In this document: positions 14,022-27,418 of the stretch, piece by piece | Layout of the letters: each line of letters starts with the position of its first letter | Position numbering within the stretch: the stretch's first letter is position 1 | Assembly (NCBI RefSeq): GCF_964340395.1 | Contig: NC_135554.1 | Span: forward strand, 2,316,501-2,380,500 | Source of the DNA: Glandiceps talaboti | Lineage: Eukaryota > Hemichordata > Enteropneusta > Spengelidae | Reading direction: 5' to 3' | Length of the DNA: 64,000 nucleotides | Notes under the pieces: model-generated | Seen by the model: only the letters and a program-made list of their open reading frames with translations | Databases searched by the model: none | What the model was told of the DNA's origin: nothing | Position numbers and translations under genes: made by a program

Positions 14022-14482
14022 ACTTATTGCATGGCTATGAGGGTACCAGAAGATGTCTATTACATACTCATTGCATGGCTATGAGGGTACCAGAAGATGT
14101 CTATTACATACTCATTGCATGGCTATGAGGGTACCAGAAGATGTCTATTTACATACTCATTGCATGGCTATGAGGGTACCAGAAGATGTCTATTTACATA
14201 CTCATTGCATGGCTATGAGGGTACCAGAAGATGTCTATTACATACTCATTGCATGGCTATGAGGGTACCAGAAGATGTCTATTACATACTCATTGCATGG
14301 CTATGAGGGTACCAGAAGATGTCTATTACATACTCATTGCATGGCTATGAGGGTACCAGAAGATGTCTATTACATACTCATTGCATGGCTATGAGGGTAC
14401 CAGAAGATGTCTATTACATACTCATTGCATGGCTATGAGGGTACCAGAAGATGTCTATTTACATACTCATTGCATGGCTATG
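14022..14482. repeat. 44-bp minisatellite, about 10 copies
   Basis: Units of 44-45 bp contain GCATGGCTATGAGGGTACC then AGAAGATGTCTATTACATAC. Some units carry one extra T. The consensus is clearly related to the array at 14802-15145 (GCATGGCTA-GGGGGCACCAG against GCATGGCTATGAGGGTACC), so the two arrays share an origin. Confidence 0.95.
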
Positions 14483-14801
14483 ATGTCACTAGTCTTGCTA
14501 CAAAACCCCACAGGCTATTCTGCTCACTGTGAAGGTGACTGAAGGTCGCTAGTGAGGGCGATATCCCAAATGGGTTTATCAAAAGTTGAAAAATTCCTTT
14601 AAGCTAATTTACATGTTGTGGGCTGGGCAATGTATGCATATTGGGTAATGTATTCAATAAGTGATGCATATTAACGCACATGGTTAGAATGTTTATGTTG
14701 TTCTTAGGATTTAGATACTTCTTGGTGATAGGCTGTTATTTATATCATGGATTGTGGAGATGACTTTAGCCAGACCGCAAGAGATCTAGCAGCTAGACTG
14801 T
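14483..14801. other. Spacer between two related 44-bp arrays
   Basis: About 320 bp with no similarity to the flanking arrays. No TIRs or target duplication were found, so it could be an insertion with lost ends or the original spacer. Confidence 0.5.
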
Positions 14802-15145
14802 GGGGGCACCAGAAGACATCTATCATATATTTATTGCATGGCTAAGGGGGCACCAGAAGACATCTATCATATACTTATTGCATGGCTAAGGGGGCACCAG
14901 AAGACGTCTATCATATATTTATTGCATGGCTAAGGGGGCACCAGAAGACATCTATCATATACTTATTGCATGGCTAAGGGGGCACCAGAAGACATCTATC
15001 ATATACTTATTGCATGGCTAAGGGGCACCAGAAGACATCTATCATATACTTATTGCATGGCTAAGGGGGCACCAGAAGACATCTATCATATACTTATTAC
15101 ATGGCTAAGGGGGCACCAAGAAGACGTCTATCATATGCTTATTAT
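14802..15145. repeat. 44-bp minisatellite, 8 copies, diverged sister of the 14022 array
   Basis: GGGGGCACCAGAAGAC starts at 14802, 14846, 14890, 14934 and 14978, then near 15022, 15065 and 15109. The spacing is exactly 44 bp except in one unit missing a G. The last unit abuts a family A head at 15147. Confidence 0.95.
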
Positions 15146-15146
15146 T

Positions 15147-15668
15147 AGTCCCTGCCGGACGTAGTCCTGTCCGTCCGTCCGTCCGCAGCCATTTCTTGGA
15201 GATGCCTGGACTGATTTTTTCCAAACTTGGTACAGGGGCAATATACAATGGCATACATATGCACGTCAATTTGTTTTATGATATGATCCAATATGGCCGC
15301 CTAGCAGCCATTTTGTTTACTAATTTTCCCTGTCCAAAGCCATAACTCAGACATGCGTGAACAGATCTCATTCAAAGTTGCTATTAGCACAGTGTTCTAT
15401 GACATACATGTGCATATTCATTTTCGGCGTGATACAATCCGATATGGCTGCCTGGCAGCCATTTTGTTTGCGAATTTTCCATGTCCAAAGCCATAACTCA
15501 GACATGCTTGAACAGATCTCACTCGAAGTTGGTATTAGCACAGTCATACATGTGCATATCCATTTTCGTCGTGATACAATCCGATTTTGTTGGCGAATTT
15601 TCCATGTCCAAAGCCACAACTCAGACATGCTTGAACAGATCTCGTTCAACGTTGGTATTAAGACAGTA
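15147..15668 (+). mobile_element. Family A element, 5' part (copy A4), 3' end replaced by arrays
   Basis: Begins AGTCCCTGCCGGACGTAG (TTATT before it), a degraded form of the family A hairpin, then the CCGTCCGTCCGTCC run. About 2.5 central monomers of roughly 150 bp follow, recognised by CCATAACTCAGACATGCTTG, AACAGATCTCATTC and CAATATGGC(C/T)GCC. At TTGGTATTAAGACAG (15654-15668) the family text stops and a 25-bp array begins. No GCGGGGACTA or 3' hairpin is present. Confidence 0.88.
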
Positions 15669-16132
15669 GGGACAGTCTGGTACCTAGGTGATAGGGACAG
15701 TGTGGTATATAGGTGATAGGGACAGTCTGGAACATAGGTGATAGGGACAGTCTGGTATATAGGTGATAGGGACAGTCTGGTACATAGGTGATAGGGACAG
15801 TGTGGTATATAGGTGATAGGGACAGTCTGGTACATAGGTGATAGGGACAGTCTGGTACATAGGTGATAGGGACAGTCTGGTACATAGGTGATAGGGACAG
15901 TCTGGTACATAGGTGATAGGGACAGTCTGGTACATAGGTGATAGGGACAGTCTGGTACATAGGTGATAGGGACAGTGTGGTACATAGGTGATAGGGACAG
16001 TCTGGTACATAGGTGATAGGGACAGTCTGGTACATAGGTGATAGGGACAGTCTGGTACATTGGTGATAGGGACAGTCTGGTACATAGGTGATAGGGACAG
16101 TCTGGTACATAGGTGATAGGGACAGTCTGGTA
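15667..16132. repeat. 25-bp minisatellite, about 18 copies
   Basis: Units read TAGGGACAGTCTGGTACA with TAGGTGA. The array begins exactly where family A's GGTATTA(A/G)GACAG ends, and its unit contains GGGACAGT, so it may have been seeded from that sequence. The 255- and 161-codon - strand frames here are translations of the repeat. Confidence 0.95.
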
Positions 16133-16924
16133 CATCTGACTGTGTTATTCTTGGAGTGAGTGTTGCCACCTTCCTACATCTGATTGTGTTATTCTTGGAG
16201 TGAGTGTTGCCACCTTCCTACATCTGATTGTGTTATTCTTGGAGTGAGTGTTGCCACCTTCCTACATCTGATTGTGTTATTCTTGGAGTGAGTGTTGCCA
16301 CCTTCCTACATCTGACTGTGTTATTCTTGGAGTGAGTGTTGCCACCTTCGTACATCTGATTGTGTTATTCTTGGAGTGAGTGTTGCCACCTTCGTACATC
16401 TGATTGTGTTATTCTTGGAGTGAGTGTTGCCACCTTCCTACATCTGATTGTGTTATTCTTGAAGTGAGTATTACCACCTTCGTACATCTGATTGTGTTAT
16501 TCTTGGAGTGAGTGTTGCCACCTTCCTACATCTGATTGTGTTATTCTTGGAGTGAGTGTTGCCACCTTCCTACATCTGATTGTGTTATTCTTGAAGTGAG
16601 TATTACCACCTTCGTACATCTGATTGTGTTATTCTTGGAGTGAGTGTTGCCACCTTCCTACATCTGATTGTGTTATTCTTGAAGTGAGTATTACCACCTT
16701 CGTACATCTGATTGTGTTATTCTTGGAGTGAGTGTTGCCACCTTCGTACATCTGATTGTGTTATTCTTGGAGTGAGTGTTGCCACCTTCCTACATCTGAT
16801 TGTGTTATTCTTGGAGTGAGTGTTGCCACCTTCCTACATCTGATTGTGTTATTCTTGGAGTGAGTGTTGCCACCTTCCTACATCTGATTGTGTTATTCTT
16901 GGAGTGAGTGTTGCCTCCTTTCTA
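16133..16924. repeat. 44-bp minisatellite, 18 copies
   Basis: Units start CATCTGATTGTGTTATTC and continue TTGGAGTGAGTGTTGCCACC. Starts at 16133 and 16881 are exactly 17 x 44 bp apart. A variant unit with TTGAAGTGAGTATTACC recurs several times, which indicates spread by unequal exchange. It directly joins the 25-bp array, sharing TACAT at the junction. Confidence 0.96.
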
Positions 16925-17442
16925 CATTTGACCTATTACCATAGGAGTTCAAGTATTAACCACATCAGATATTTAAGCTTGGTCAAAGTTGAACTCACAT
17001 TCTAACTCAAAATTATTACTATAGTACGTAAAAGCAGAAAAGTACTTGTTTGTAATGTTGACTCTGAGTGGGTTGTGATGCCTATGTTTGCATTGTGTAA
17101 TCAGTAACAATAGGATAATGCATTGACTATACATGTACATGTCATTCCACCAGAAGAAGGAAATTCCTGTCATGTTTTGTCAAATTTCCTTATTGTCTAG
17201 TTACAGAACCATGTAGTCTTAAATGCACAATAACTTTAAAAAAAGTGACTTTGACTTTGACTGTAAATGTTAACTGATGTGATCTTGGTGTATAATATGT
17301 GTTTGAGTTTGTTAGGGTAATATTAGTTGAAAATGTACCATGGTAAATATCTCCAATAGACCATACCATAACTTGGTAGGTATTAATTGCACTTTGTGGT
17401 CTAAGTTGTTCCATGGCAAGTATTCCTTAACATATTTCTCAG
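16925..17442. other. POLR2E intron before exon at 17443
   Basis: Ordinary intron sequence. No supported feature apart from the acceptor ACATATTTCTCAG at its end. Confidence 0.6.
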
Positions 17443-17521
17443 TCGATTAAAAGAACACCAGTTGCCAAGAATCCAACAAGGTGATCCAGTTGCCAGATAT
17501 TTTGGTCTCAAACGAGGACAG
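17443..17521 (+). CDS. POLR2E: POLR2E (RPB5) internal exon, about residues 163-189
   Basis: The first base (T) completes the split tyrosine codon; then 26 codons read [20 protein letters not shown] and GLKRGQ. This is the core of the C-terminal RPB5/subunit H domain, with the near-invariant LPRI, DPVARY and GLKRGQ segments that contact the largest subunit. The acceptor is TTTCTCAG at 17442 and the donor is GTGAGA at 17522. The exon is 79 bp and ends in phase 0. Confidence 0.97.
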
Positions 17522-18093
17522 GTGAGAATTTGTTTACTTTTATATATTGTATTAATAAGAAGTAAAGAGACCACATGCCTTATCCCAAGGAATAGCCTCA
17601 GTTTGACTGTGTAGCCTGTGTCCTACTTCTGTGGAGTGATACATTTAACTTTCTTTTCAAGTTTCTTCCAAAGAAAGTTTAAAGCCTTGTCTTTCAATCC
17701 CAGGTTCGGACATTAGTGAATACTAGTACTCCGTCCCATAAACATTGCCTTATCTATAATCAGTAAATCTAACTCCTAGTGTACACAATTTCAATAGTTT
17801 TACTGTGTTATAAATTCAAATATGCAAATGGCAGACGTTCTACCTAAAACCACAGTCCCTCCTGGTGGAGGGACTGTGCTGAATCAAAACAGAAATATTT
17901 GAACCTAATGAAAGGTGGCTCCATATTTAGCATGTGTTACACGGCTCAGAGAGCTATGACACGTCTTTATCTAAGTGCCTCCTCAGAGTACAGAGTCTAT
18001 ATACCAAGAGCTATTGAAAACCAGTATTTCAGATTCCGAATGAGGAGTCAATTTTTACCCTTTATCATGATGTTATATGATGAAAATCTTAGA
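17522..18093. other. POLR2E intron with one perfect 12-bp-stem hairpin
   Basis: Mostly unassigned. At 17851-17878, CACAGTCCCTCC and GGAGGGACTGTG form a perfect 12-bp stem around a TGGT loop. It resembles the hairpin heads of other repeat families here but has no TGTC run after it. Confidence 0.65.
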
Positions 18094-19169
18094 TTACATA
18101 CACGTACATACACGTACGTACGTATATATGTACGTACATATGTACATACATACACATAAACACACACATACATACATACACACGATACGTACGTACGTAC
18201 GTACATACGTACGTACATACCTACATACATACATACATACATACATACATAAACACACACATACATACATACATACACACATACATACACACATACATAC
18301 ATACATAAACACACACACATACATACATACACACATACATACATACATAAACACACACACATACATACATACATACATACATACATACATACATACATAC
18401 ATAAACACACACACATACATACACACATACATACATACATAAACACACACACATACATACATACATACATACATACATACATACATAAACACACACACAT
18501 ACATACATACATACATACACACATACATACATACATAAACACACACACATACATACATACATACATACATACATACATAAACACACACACATACATACAT
18601 ACATACATACATAAACACACACACATACATACATACACACATACATACATACATACATAAACACACACATACATACATACATACATACATACATACACAC
18701 ATACATACATACATAAACACACACACATACATACATACATACATACATACATACATACATAAACACACACACATACATACATACATACATACATACATAA
18801 ACACACACACATACATACATACACACATACATACATACATAAACACACACATACATACATACATACATACATACATACATACATACATAAACACACACAC
18901 ATACATACATACATACATACATACATACATACATACATACATACATACATACATAATCACATACATACATACATACATACATACATACATACATACACAC
19001 ACATTCATACATACATACATACATACATACATACATACATACATTCATACATTCATACATACATACATACATACATACATACATACATACATACATACAT
19101 TCATACATTCATACATACATACACACACATACATACATACATACATACATACATACATACATACACACA

Positions 19170-19203
<34 letters not shown>

Positions 19204-19215
19204 CATACATACACA
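18094..19215. repeat. (CATA)n microsatellite with ACACACAC interruptions
   Basis: About 1.1 kb of CATA/ACAT tetranucleotide, with a short ACGT block near 18110-18220. Recurring AAACACACACACATACATAC interruptions give an irregular higher-order spacing of roughly 50-60 bp. The long Cys/Met/Tyr/Val frames on the - strand are translations of this. Confidence 0.97.
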
Positions 19216-19224
19216 CCGTGATTA

Positions 19225-21322
19225 TAGGGAAGATGGGGGTTAATGTGTGTGATACTAGAGGATGGAAGGACTTACTGTGTGTGACACTAGAGGGGGGAAG
19301 GGGTTAATGTATGATACTAGAGGGAGGAAGGGGGTTACTGTGTGTGATACTAGAGGGGGAAGGGGGTTCATGTGTGTGATACTAGAGGGAGGAAGGGGGT
19401 TACTGTGTGTGATACTAGAGGGGGGAAGGGGGTTAATGTGTGTGATACTAGAGGGAGGAAGGGGGTTACTGTGTGTGATACTAGAGGGGGGAAGGGGGTT
19501 AATGTGTGTGATACTAGAGGGAGGAAGGGGTTACTGTGTGTGATATTAGAGGGAGGAAGGGGTTACTGTGTGTGATACTAGAGGGGGGAAGGGGGTTAAT
19601 GTGTGTGATACTAGAGGGAGGAAGGGGTTACTGTGTGTGATATTAGAGGGAGGAAGGGGTTACTGTGTGTGATACTAGAGGGGGAAGGGGGTTACTGTGT
19701 GTGATACTAGAGGGAGGAAGGGGTTACTGTGTGTGATACTAGAGGGAGGAAGGGGTTACTGTGTGTGATACTAGAGGAAGGAAGGGGGTTACTGTGTGTG
19801 ATACTAGAGGGAGGAAGGGGGATTACTGTGTGTGATACTTGAGGGAGGAGGAGGTTACTGTGTGTGATACTAGAGGGGGGAAGGGGGTTACTGTATGTGA
19901 TACTTGAGGGAGGAATGGGTTGGTGTGTGATACTTGGGGGAGGAAGGGGTTACTGTGTGTGATACTAGAGGGAGGAAGGGGGTTACTGTGTGTGATACTA
20001 GAGGGGGAAGGGGGATTACTGTGTGTGATACTTGAGGGAGGAGGGGTTTACTGTGTGTGAAACTAGAGGGAGGAAGGGGGTTACTGTGTGTGATACTAGA
20101 GGGAGGAAGGGGGTTACTGAGTGTGATACTAGAGGGAGGAAGGGGGTTACTGTGTGTGATACTAGAGGGAGGAAGGGGGTTACTGAGTGTGATACTAGAG
20201 GGAGGAAGGGGGTTACTATGTGTGATACTAGAGGGAGGAAGGGGGTTACTGTGTGTGATACTAGAGGGAGGAAGGGGGTTACTATGTGTGATACTAGAGG
20301 GGGGAAGGGGGTTACTGTGTGTGATACTAAAGGGAGGAAGGGGGTTACTATGTGTGATACTAGAGGGGGGAAGGGGGTTACTGTGTGTGATACTAAAGGG
20401 AGGAAGGGGGTTACTGTATGTGATACTTGAGGGAGGAATGGGTTGCTGTGTGTGATACTTGAGGGAGGAGGGGGTTACTGTGTGTGATACTAGAGGGGGG
20501 AAGGGGGTTACTGTGTGTGATACTAGAGGGAGGAAGGGGGTTACTGTATGTGATACTTGAGGGAGGAATGGGTTGCGCTGTGTGATACTTGAGGGAGGAG
20601 GGGGTTACTGTGTGTGATACTAGAGGGGGGAAGGGGGTTACTGTGTGTGATACTAGAGGGAGGAAGGGGGTTACTGTATGTGATACTTGAGGGAGGAATG
20701 GGTTGCGCTGTGTGATACTAGAGGGAGGAAGTGGGTTACTGTGTGTGATATTTGAGGGAGGAAGTGGGTTACTGTGTGTGATACTAGAGGGAGGAAGTGG
20801 GTTACTGTGTGATACTAGAGGGAGGAAGGGGGTTGCTGTGTGATACTAGAGGGAGGAAGGGGGTTACTGTGTGTGATACTAGAGGGAGGAAGGGGTTACT
20901 GTGTGTGATATTAGAGGAAGGAAGGGGGTTATTGTGTGTGATACTTGAGGGAGGAATGGGTTGCTGTGTGTGATACTTGAGGGAGGAGGGGGTTACTGTG
21001 TGTGATACTAGAGGGGGGAAGGGGGTTACTGTGTGTGATACTAGAGGGAGGAAGGGGGTTACTGTATGTGATACTTGAGGGAGGAATGGGTTGCGCTGTG
21101 TGATACTTGAGGGAGGAGGGGGTTACTGTGTGTGATACTAGAGGGAGGAATGGGTTGCGCTGTGTGATACTAGAGGGAGGAAGTGGGTTACTGTGTGTGA
21201 TATTTGAGGGAGGAAGTGGGTTACTGTGTGATACTAGAGGGAGGAAGTGGGTTACTGTGTGTGATACTTGAGGGAGGAAGGGGGTTACTCTTTGTGATAC
21301 TAGAGGGAGGAAGGGGGTTACT
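19225..21322. repeat. 33-bp G-rich minisatellite, about 60 copies
   Basis: Units read TACTGTGTGTGATACTAG followed by AGGGAGGAAGGGGGT, 33 bp with one-base variants. Because 33 is a multiple of 3, short frames with an 11-residue repeat (CDTRGRKGVTV) appear; they shift wherever a unit loses a base. Degenerate units continue at 21985-22230 after an inserted family B fragment, so the array was once longer. Confidence 0.95.
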
Positions 21323-21610
21323 GACAATATTAGGGATTAATAGACAAATGAATAAACATTGAAAGTGTAAATACTATGCAAATATGTCTAACAACATGAC
21401 CACACCTATAGTAACAGTCAAATGAATTGCAAAGATTACAACAGGGGTTGATAGGCAACCCGATAGTCATTCAGTAAATGAACATGAATACCTATTATGG
21501 CTCACCATGTGAATAAACGTTTTAAAAACTGTACAGTTGTGCTACAACGCCATTAGTGCTATTTTTAAAAACAGTACAGTTGTGCTCCAACACTATTGGC
21601 AATATATTTG
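21323..21610 (+). mobile_element. Family B, 3' part (copy B10), inside the 33-bp array
   Basis: Carries the 3' half of family B: GGGATTAATAGACAAATGAA, ATGACCACACCTATAGTAAC, and the 3' tip TACAGTTGTGCTACAACGCC, which occurs twice (about 21531 and 21572). It interrupts the 33-bp minisatellite, whose degraded units resume at 21985. Confidence 0.75.
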
Positions 21611-22300
21611 TATGTTCATCATAGCTTGAGCTCCTTTCATTCACATATATGCATCATTCGAGTCACACGAAACACACAAACCCAGCTGATGATACACAAA
21701 AAACAGAAAACATACAATACAAAATTACTTTTAAATAAGGTTTTGCATTTAATAACATTCATGGTAAACTTACTATGTAACAGGTATTCCGGGAAAATGA
21801 CATTGATGTGGTTGAGTACCTGCCATGGTGAACAGCATGCATAATCCCATGATCCAACAACAAAAAATGTACTAAAAAAGTTCATGAAACCGGGTGTAAA
21901 GTGGTCTCTGAAAAATCTTTAAAAAATCACACATTGGAAAATATACTAGTATTTAGTCTCTCACTATCACTAATTTCTTCTCATAATAGAGGGAATGACA
22001 GGCTACTGTGTGTGAAATTTGAGTGGGCAAGGGTTTACTGTGTGTAATAATACTAAAGGGTTACTGTGTGTGTGATGCTTGAGGGAGGGAGGGAGGGAGG
22101 GGTTACTGTGTCTCACACTTGAGGGAATGACGGGTTACTATGTATGATTCTAAAGTGAGGGTATACTCATTAATACTTGAGGAGTGAGGGGTAACTATAT
22201 CTATCTCCAATACTTTAGGGAATGAGATGTTGCCATGGCTGATATATGGGGGAGTGTTTGTGTGTGTGTGTGTGTGTGGTGGGGGGGGGGGGGGGGGGGG
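21611..22300. other. POLR2E intron, degenerate 33-bp units, then (GT)n and a G-run
   Basis: Sequence to about 21985 is unassigned. Bases 21985-22230 hold decayed copies of the 33-bp unit (GGGTTACTGTGTGTGATGCT). A (GT)n stretch at 22257-22277 leads into a run of about 23 G with one T (22278-22301), which may be length-unstable in assembly. Confidence 0.7.
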
Positions 22301-24473
<2,173 letters not shown>

Positions 24474-24880
24474 TTCCAATATTCTACTTTCATCACATAT
24501 TGTGTGCTGCAAGACAAACCAAACATTACAAGCAGTCTTCTCACTCCATCATAATGACTTGAATGAACATTGCGTGTGATGAGATGACCCTGCCTAACTA
24601 TCCTATGTGGAGCTAAGACATGTGTTTTTAAAGACTCCTAACATTACATGGCAATCTTTTGACACTTTCTTTAATGACATTATAGTAGACTCTAGACTGC
24701 AAGATATGTCCTGTTGTTCAGCCCTATCAGGTATGTTGCTGATAGCATGGCATGAAGTAGACTCTGACAGCTATACAAGTAAAGTGACAGGCAAGAGCGG
24801 TCATAGTTTTTTTTAAATACATGTGTCCTTGAATGTTGAAGTGTACTTTTTTCAATAAAATATCAAGCATTATGCTATTT
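24474..24880 (+). terminator. POLR2E: POLR2E 3' UTR and poly(A) signal
   Basis: About 400 bp after the stop codon, AATAAA stands at 24854-24859, followed within 20 bp by AT-rich sequence and then GTGACTCTATATTTGTGTC. It is the first canonical signal after the stop, so cleavage near 24875-24880 is the simplest reading. Confidence 0.7.
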
Positions 24881-24949
24881 GCGAGTGACTCTATATTTGT
24901 GTCAACAGATATGGTATTGACATACCTGTGATTGTTATTTGTGAGATAG

Positions 24950-25104
24950 GTTTTTACCTTCCATTATGAATGTTATATATTAGGTATGAAAAGTCTGTCT
25001 GTCAGTCTGTGTCTGTATCACCATTTCTCAAAAAACAGGTGGCTCAATTCGAACGAACTTTCGTGCACATGTTCTGCAGGGTAATGGCTAAAACTGATTA
25101 GGTT
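24950..25104 (+). mobile_element. Head fragment related to the 8727 family
   Basis: TATATATTAGGTATGAAAAG, then GTCTGTCTGTCAGTCTGTG, then TCTCAAAAAACAGGTGGCTC. This matches the design at 8740-8766, without the (GT)n expansion. It ends where the reverse transcriptase fragment begins. Confidence 0.55.
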
Positions 25105-25565
25105 TCAATACTGGTAAAATGGTTGGGGTTGTACTAATTGATCTGAAAAAGGCATTTGACGTTATTAATCATGACGTCTTACTTGCCAAATTGAATGCCT
25201 ATGGTTGCTCGGGAAATTCTATGCGTTTGTTTAAATGGTATCTTTATGAAAGATCACAATATGTTTACTTTAATGGATTTTCATCTAATAAGTTAAACAT
25301 TGTGAGTGGTGTCCCATAGGGCTGCATCCTAGATCCTGGGACCACTACTCTTTATTGCATACATAAATGATCTTCCCCTGTACCTTGATAACTGTGAATT
25401 CGAAATGTATGCAGATGACTCCACTATGTTTTCCAGTGGAACATCACTTACTTCAATTCAGGATGAACTTAATCACGACGTCACTAATGTACTGAAGTGA
25501 TGTAGAGACAACCGCATGTACCTCAATACTGAAAAAAACAAAACTATGCTAATTGCGAGGTAGAA
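25105..25565 (+). pseudogene. 5'-truncated non-LTR retrotransposon reverse transcriptase
   Basis: Starts inside the reverse transcriptase domain: VGVVLIDLKKAFDVINHDVL carries motif A with its catalytic Asp (AFD). QYVYFNGFSSNKLNIVSGVP follows, then a stop in place of the expected Gln, then a shift in frame, then FIAYINDLPLYL and MYADDSTMF, the catalytic YADD box at 25408-25419. The thumb start (DNRMYLNTEKNKTML) has one more stop. The motif style fits the Jockey/CR1/L2 group. Severe 5' truncation is usual for target-primed insertions. It is dead: two stops and one indel. Confidence 0.9.
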
Positions 25566-25599
25566 ATTAAAGATGTCTCGACCAGTCACTATAATCTTC

Positions 25600-27290
25600 T
25601 GATGATCTTTATGAAAACCGACATTGACCAATGAAATAGCTTCAAAACTCCTACCCGAAAAACCTAAACCCGGTCATTTCTATGGACTACCTAAAGTACA
25701 CAAGAAAGATACTCCTCTTCGAATCATTATCCCCTAGTGTCAAGCTATCACCAATCAACTTGCAACCTTCATTGACTATCACCTCCAACCTATTGTTCAG
25801 TCACTACCATCGTATTTCAAGGACATTAACCATCACCTTCATGTAATTGATGAAGTCAACGTCCCTGACAACGCTCTTCTCGTCACCATGGATGTGAAAT
25901 CCCTATATACCAACATACCACACAATTTCGGTCTTAATGCTGTCAAAGACTTTATCACAGATCATCGGCAGAAGATTGACAATCCAGAACTGATCATAGA
26001 ATGCTAGATTTTATTCTTGAACACAACTATTTCACATTTAATGACAATTACTATCTTCAAACACATGGCACAGCCTTGGGGTCAAAGGTCGCACCCTCAT
26101 ATGCTAATCTTGCCATGGGCAAGATCGAGTTTGATTATTACAAGGTAATGATCTCAAACCCAATAAATGGGGAAGATTCATAATTGATATTCGTTCCCAT
26201 CAATACTGTAATCAAATTCATCCTAGCATCCAATTTATAATGGAATATAGCTCAGAAAATGTCTCCTTCCTAGATACACTATGTCGATACAGGATAACAA
26301 AAAATTATCACATCCATTTATAGTAAACCTACAGATCATCACTCCTACCTCTGGTCTACCTCTTGACACCCTAAACATACTTTCAGATCAATTACCTGGA
26401 GTCAAACCCTTTGTTACCATCGGATTTGCTGTACTGAAACTATGTATGACAACGCCACCACAGAGATGAAACAACACTTTATAAACAAAGGCTAAACACT
26501 AATGAAATTGACAAACAAATTCATAAAGCTAGAATTATTGACAGGAACCAGCTCATCACACCCCATCCCACTAACCGTAAACAGCAAAACAGAATACCTT
26601 TCGTCATTACATTTAACCCCACTCTCCCTATAATATCTAATATTCTTACCAAACACTGGGGTATAATTGCATGTGATAAAGAAATCACTAAAGCCATCAC
26701 TGATATTCCTATCACTGCATAAAAACAACCTCCTAACATAAGGTGATCACTAGTACAGGCTAAATTAACCAAAAAAAACATCTCTGATAATCCAGGCACT
26801 ACTAAACGCTGTGGTCAATGTAACCCATGTGAATTTATCACCGAAGGTAACACGGTAACCCACACGACCACCAACAACACTCACAATGTCATAAGTCACA
26901 TCACATGTACCACTCGTAATCTCATTTATGTCATCACCTGTCAGAAATGTTTAAAACAATACATCGGGGAAACAAAAAGAGTATTTAAGAGATGTATTTA
27001 TGAACATGTTTACACTATTCGTAACAACAAATTAACCCCTGTATCCGAACACTTCAATCAACCTGGGCATAAACTTACTCACTTTAAAATAAGCAGTTTA
27101 TGTAAGATACGCACCGCTAACACAAGGGTCAGAAGACTGCATGAACTCTCGTACATCAACAATTTAGACACACTGTCACCCAAGGGTATTACCATAAAGA
27201 GGGTTAACTTTCCCCCTTTTTTGTCCACTTTCTCCCTCACCTTTGTCATCATATTTTCCATTTATTTTTTAGTTTACCATCCAGGAATAC
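25600..27290 (+). pseudogene. Penelope-like element: reverse transcriptase plus GIY-YIG endonuclease, decayed
   Basis: Penelope-like elements encode a telomerase-related reverse transcriptase joined to a GIY-YIG nuclease. In order: KPGHFYGLPKVHKK (25660-25702), a stop, then the TMDVKSLYTNIPH motif A block (about 25888-25926), and THGTALGSKVAPSYANL at 26061-26111. The expected YxDD region is damaged (RFIIDI near 26178). KPTDHHSYL lies about 26325. A CGQCNPC knuckle is at 26810-26830. NLIYVITCQKCLKQYIGET (about 26918-26973) is the GIY-YIG core, followed by RCIYEHVYTIRNN and EHFNQPGHK. Several stops and frame changes make it inactive. No terminal repeats were identified. Confidence 0.93.
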
Positions 27291-27418
27291 ATTCGAGGTT
27301 AGTGAGATCTTTTCACCGTGTAGTCATATTTTACTTCCATATCTGTAGCATTTAATTCCAACACTTTTATCCTGTATTCATTTTTAGCATTTTGTGACTT
27401 TCGTTTTTATCCATTTTT

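Noticed and set aside
15368-16169. 255- and 161-codon - strand frames with a 25-residue repeat
   Set aside because: Produced by the 25-bp array read through all three phases; no independent coding signal.
20032-20455. 132-residue CDTRGRKG repeat proteins
   Set aside because: By-products of the 33-bp array; frames break wherever a unit loses a base.
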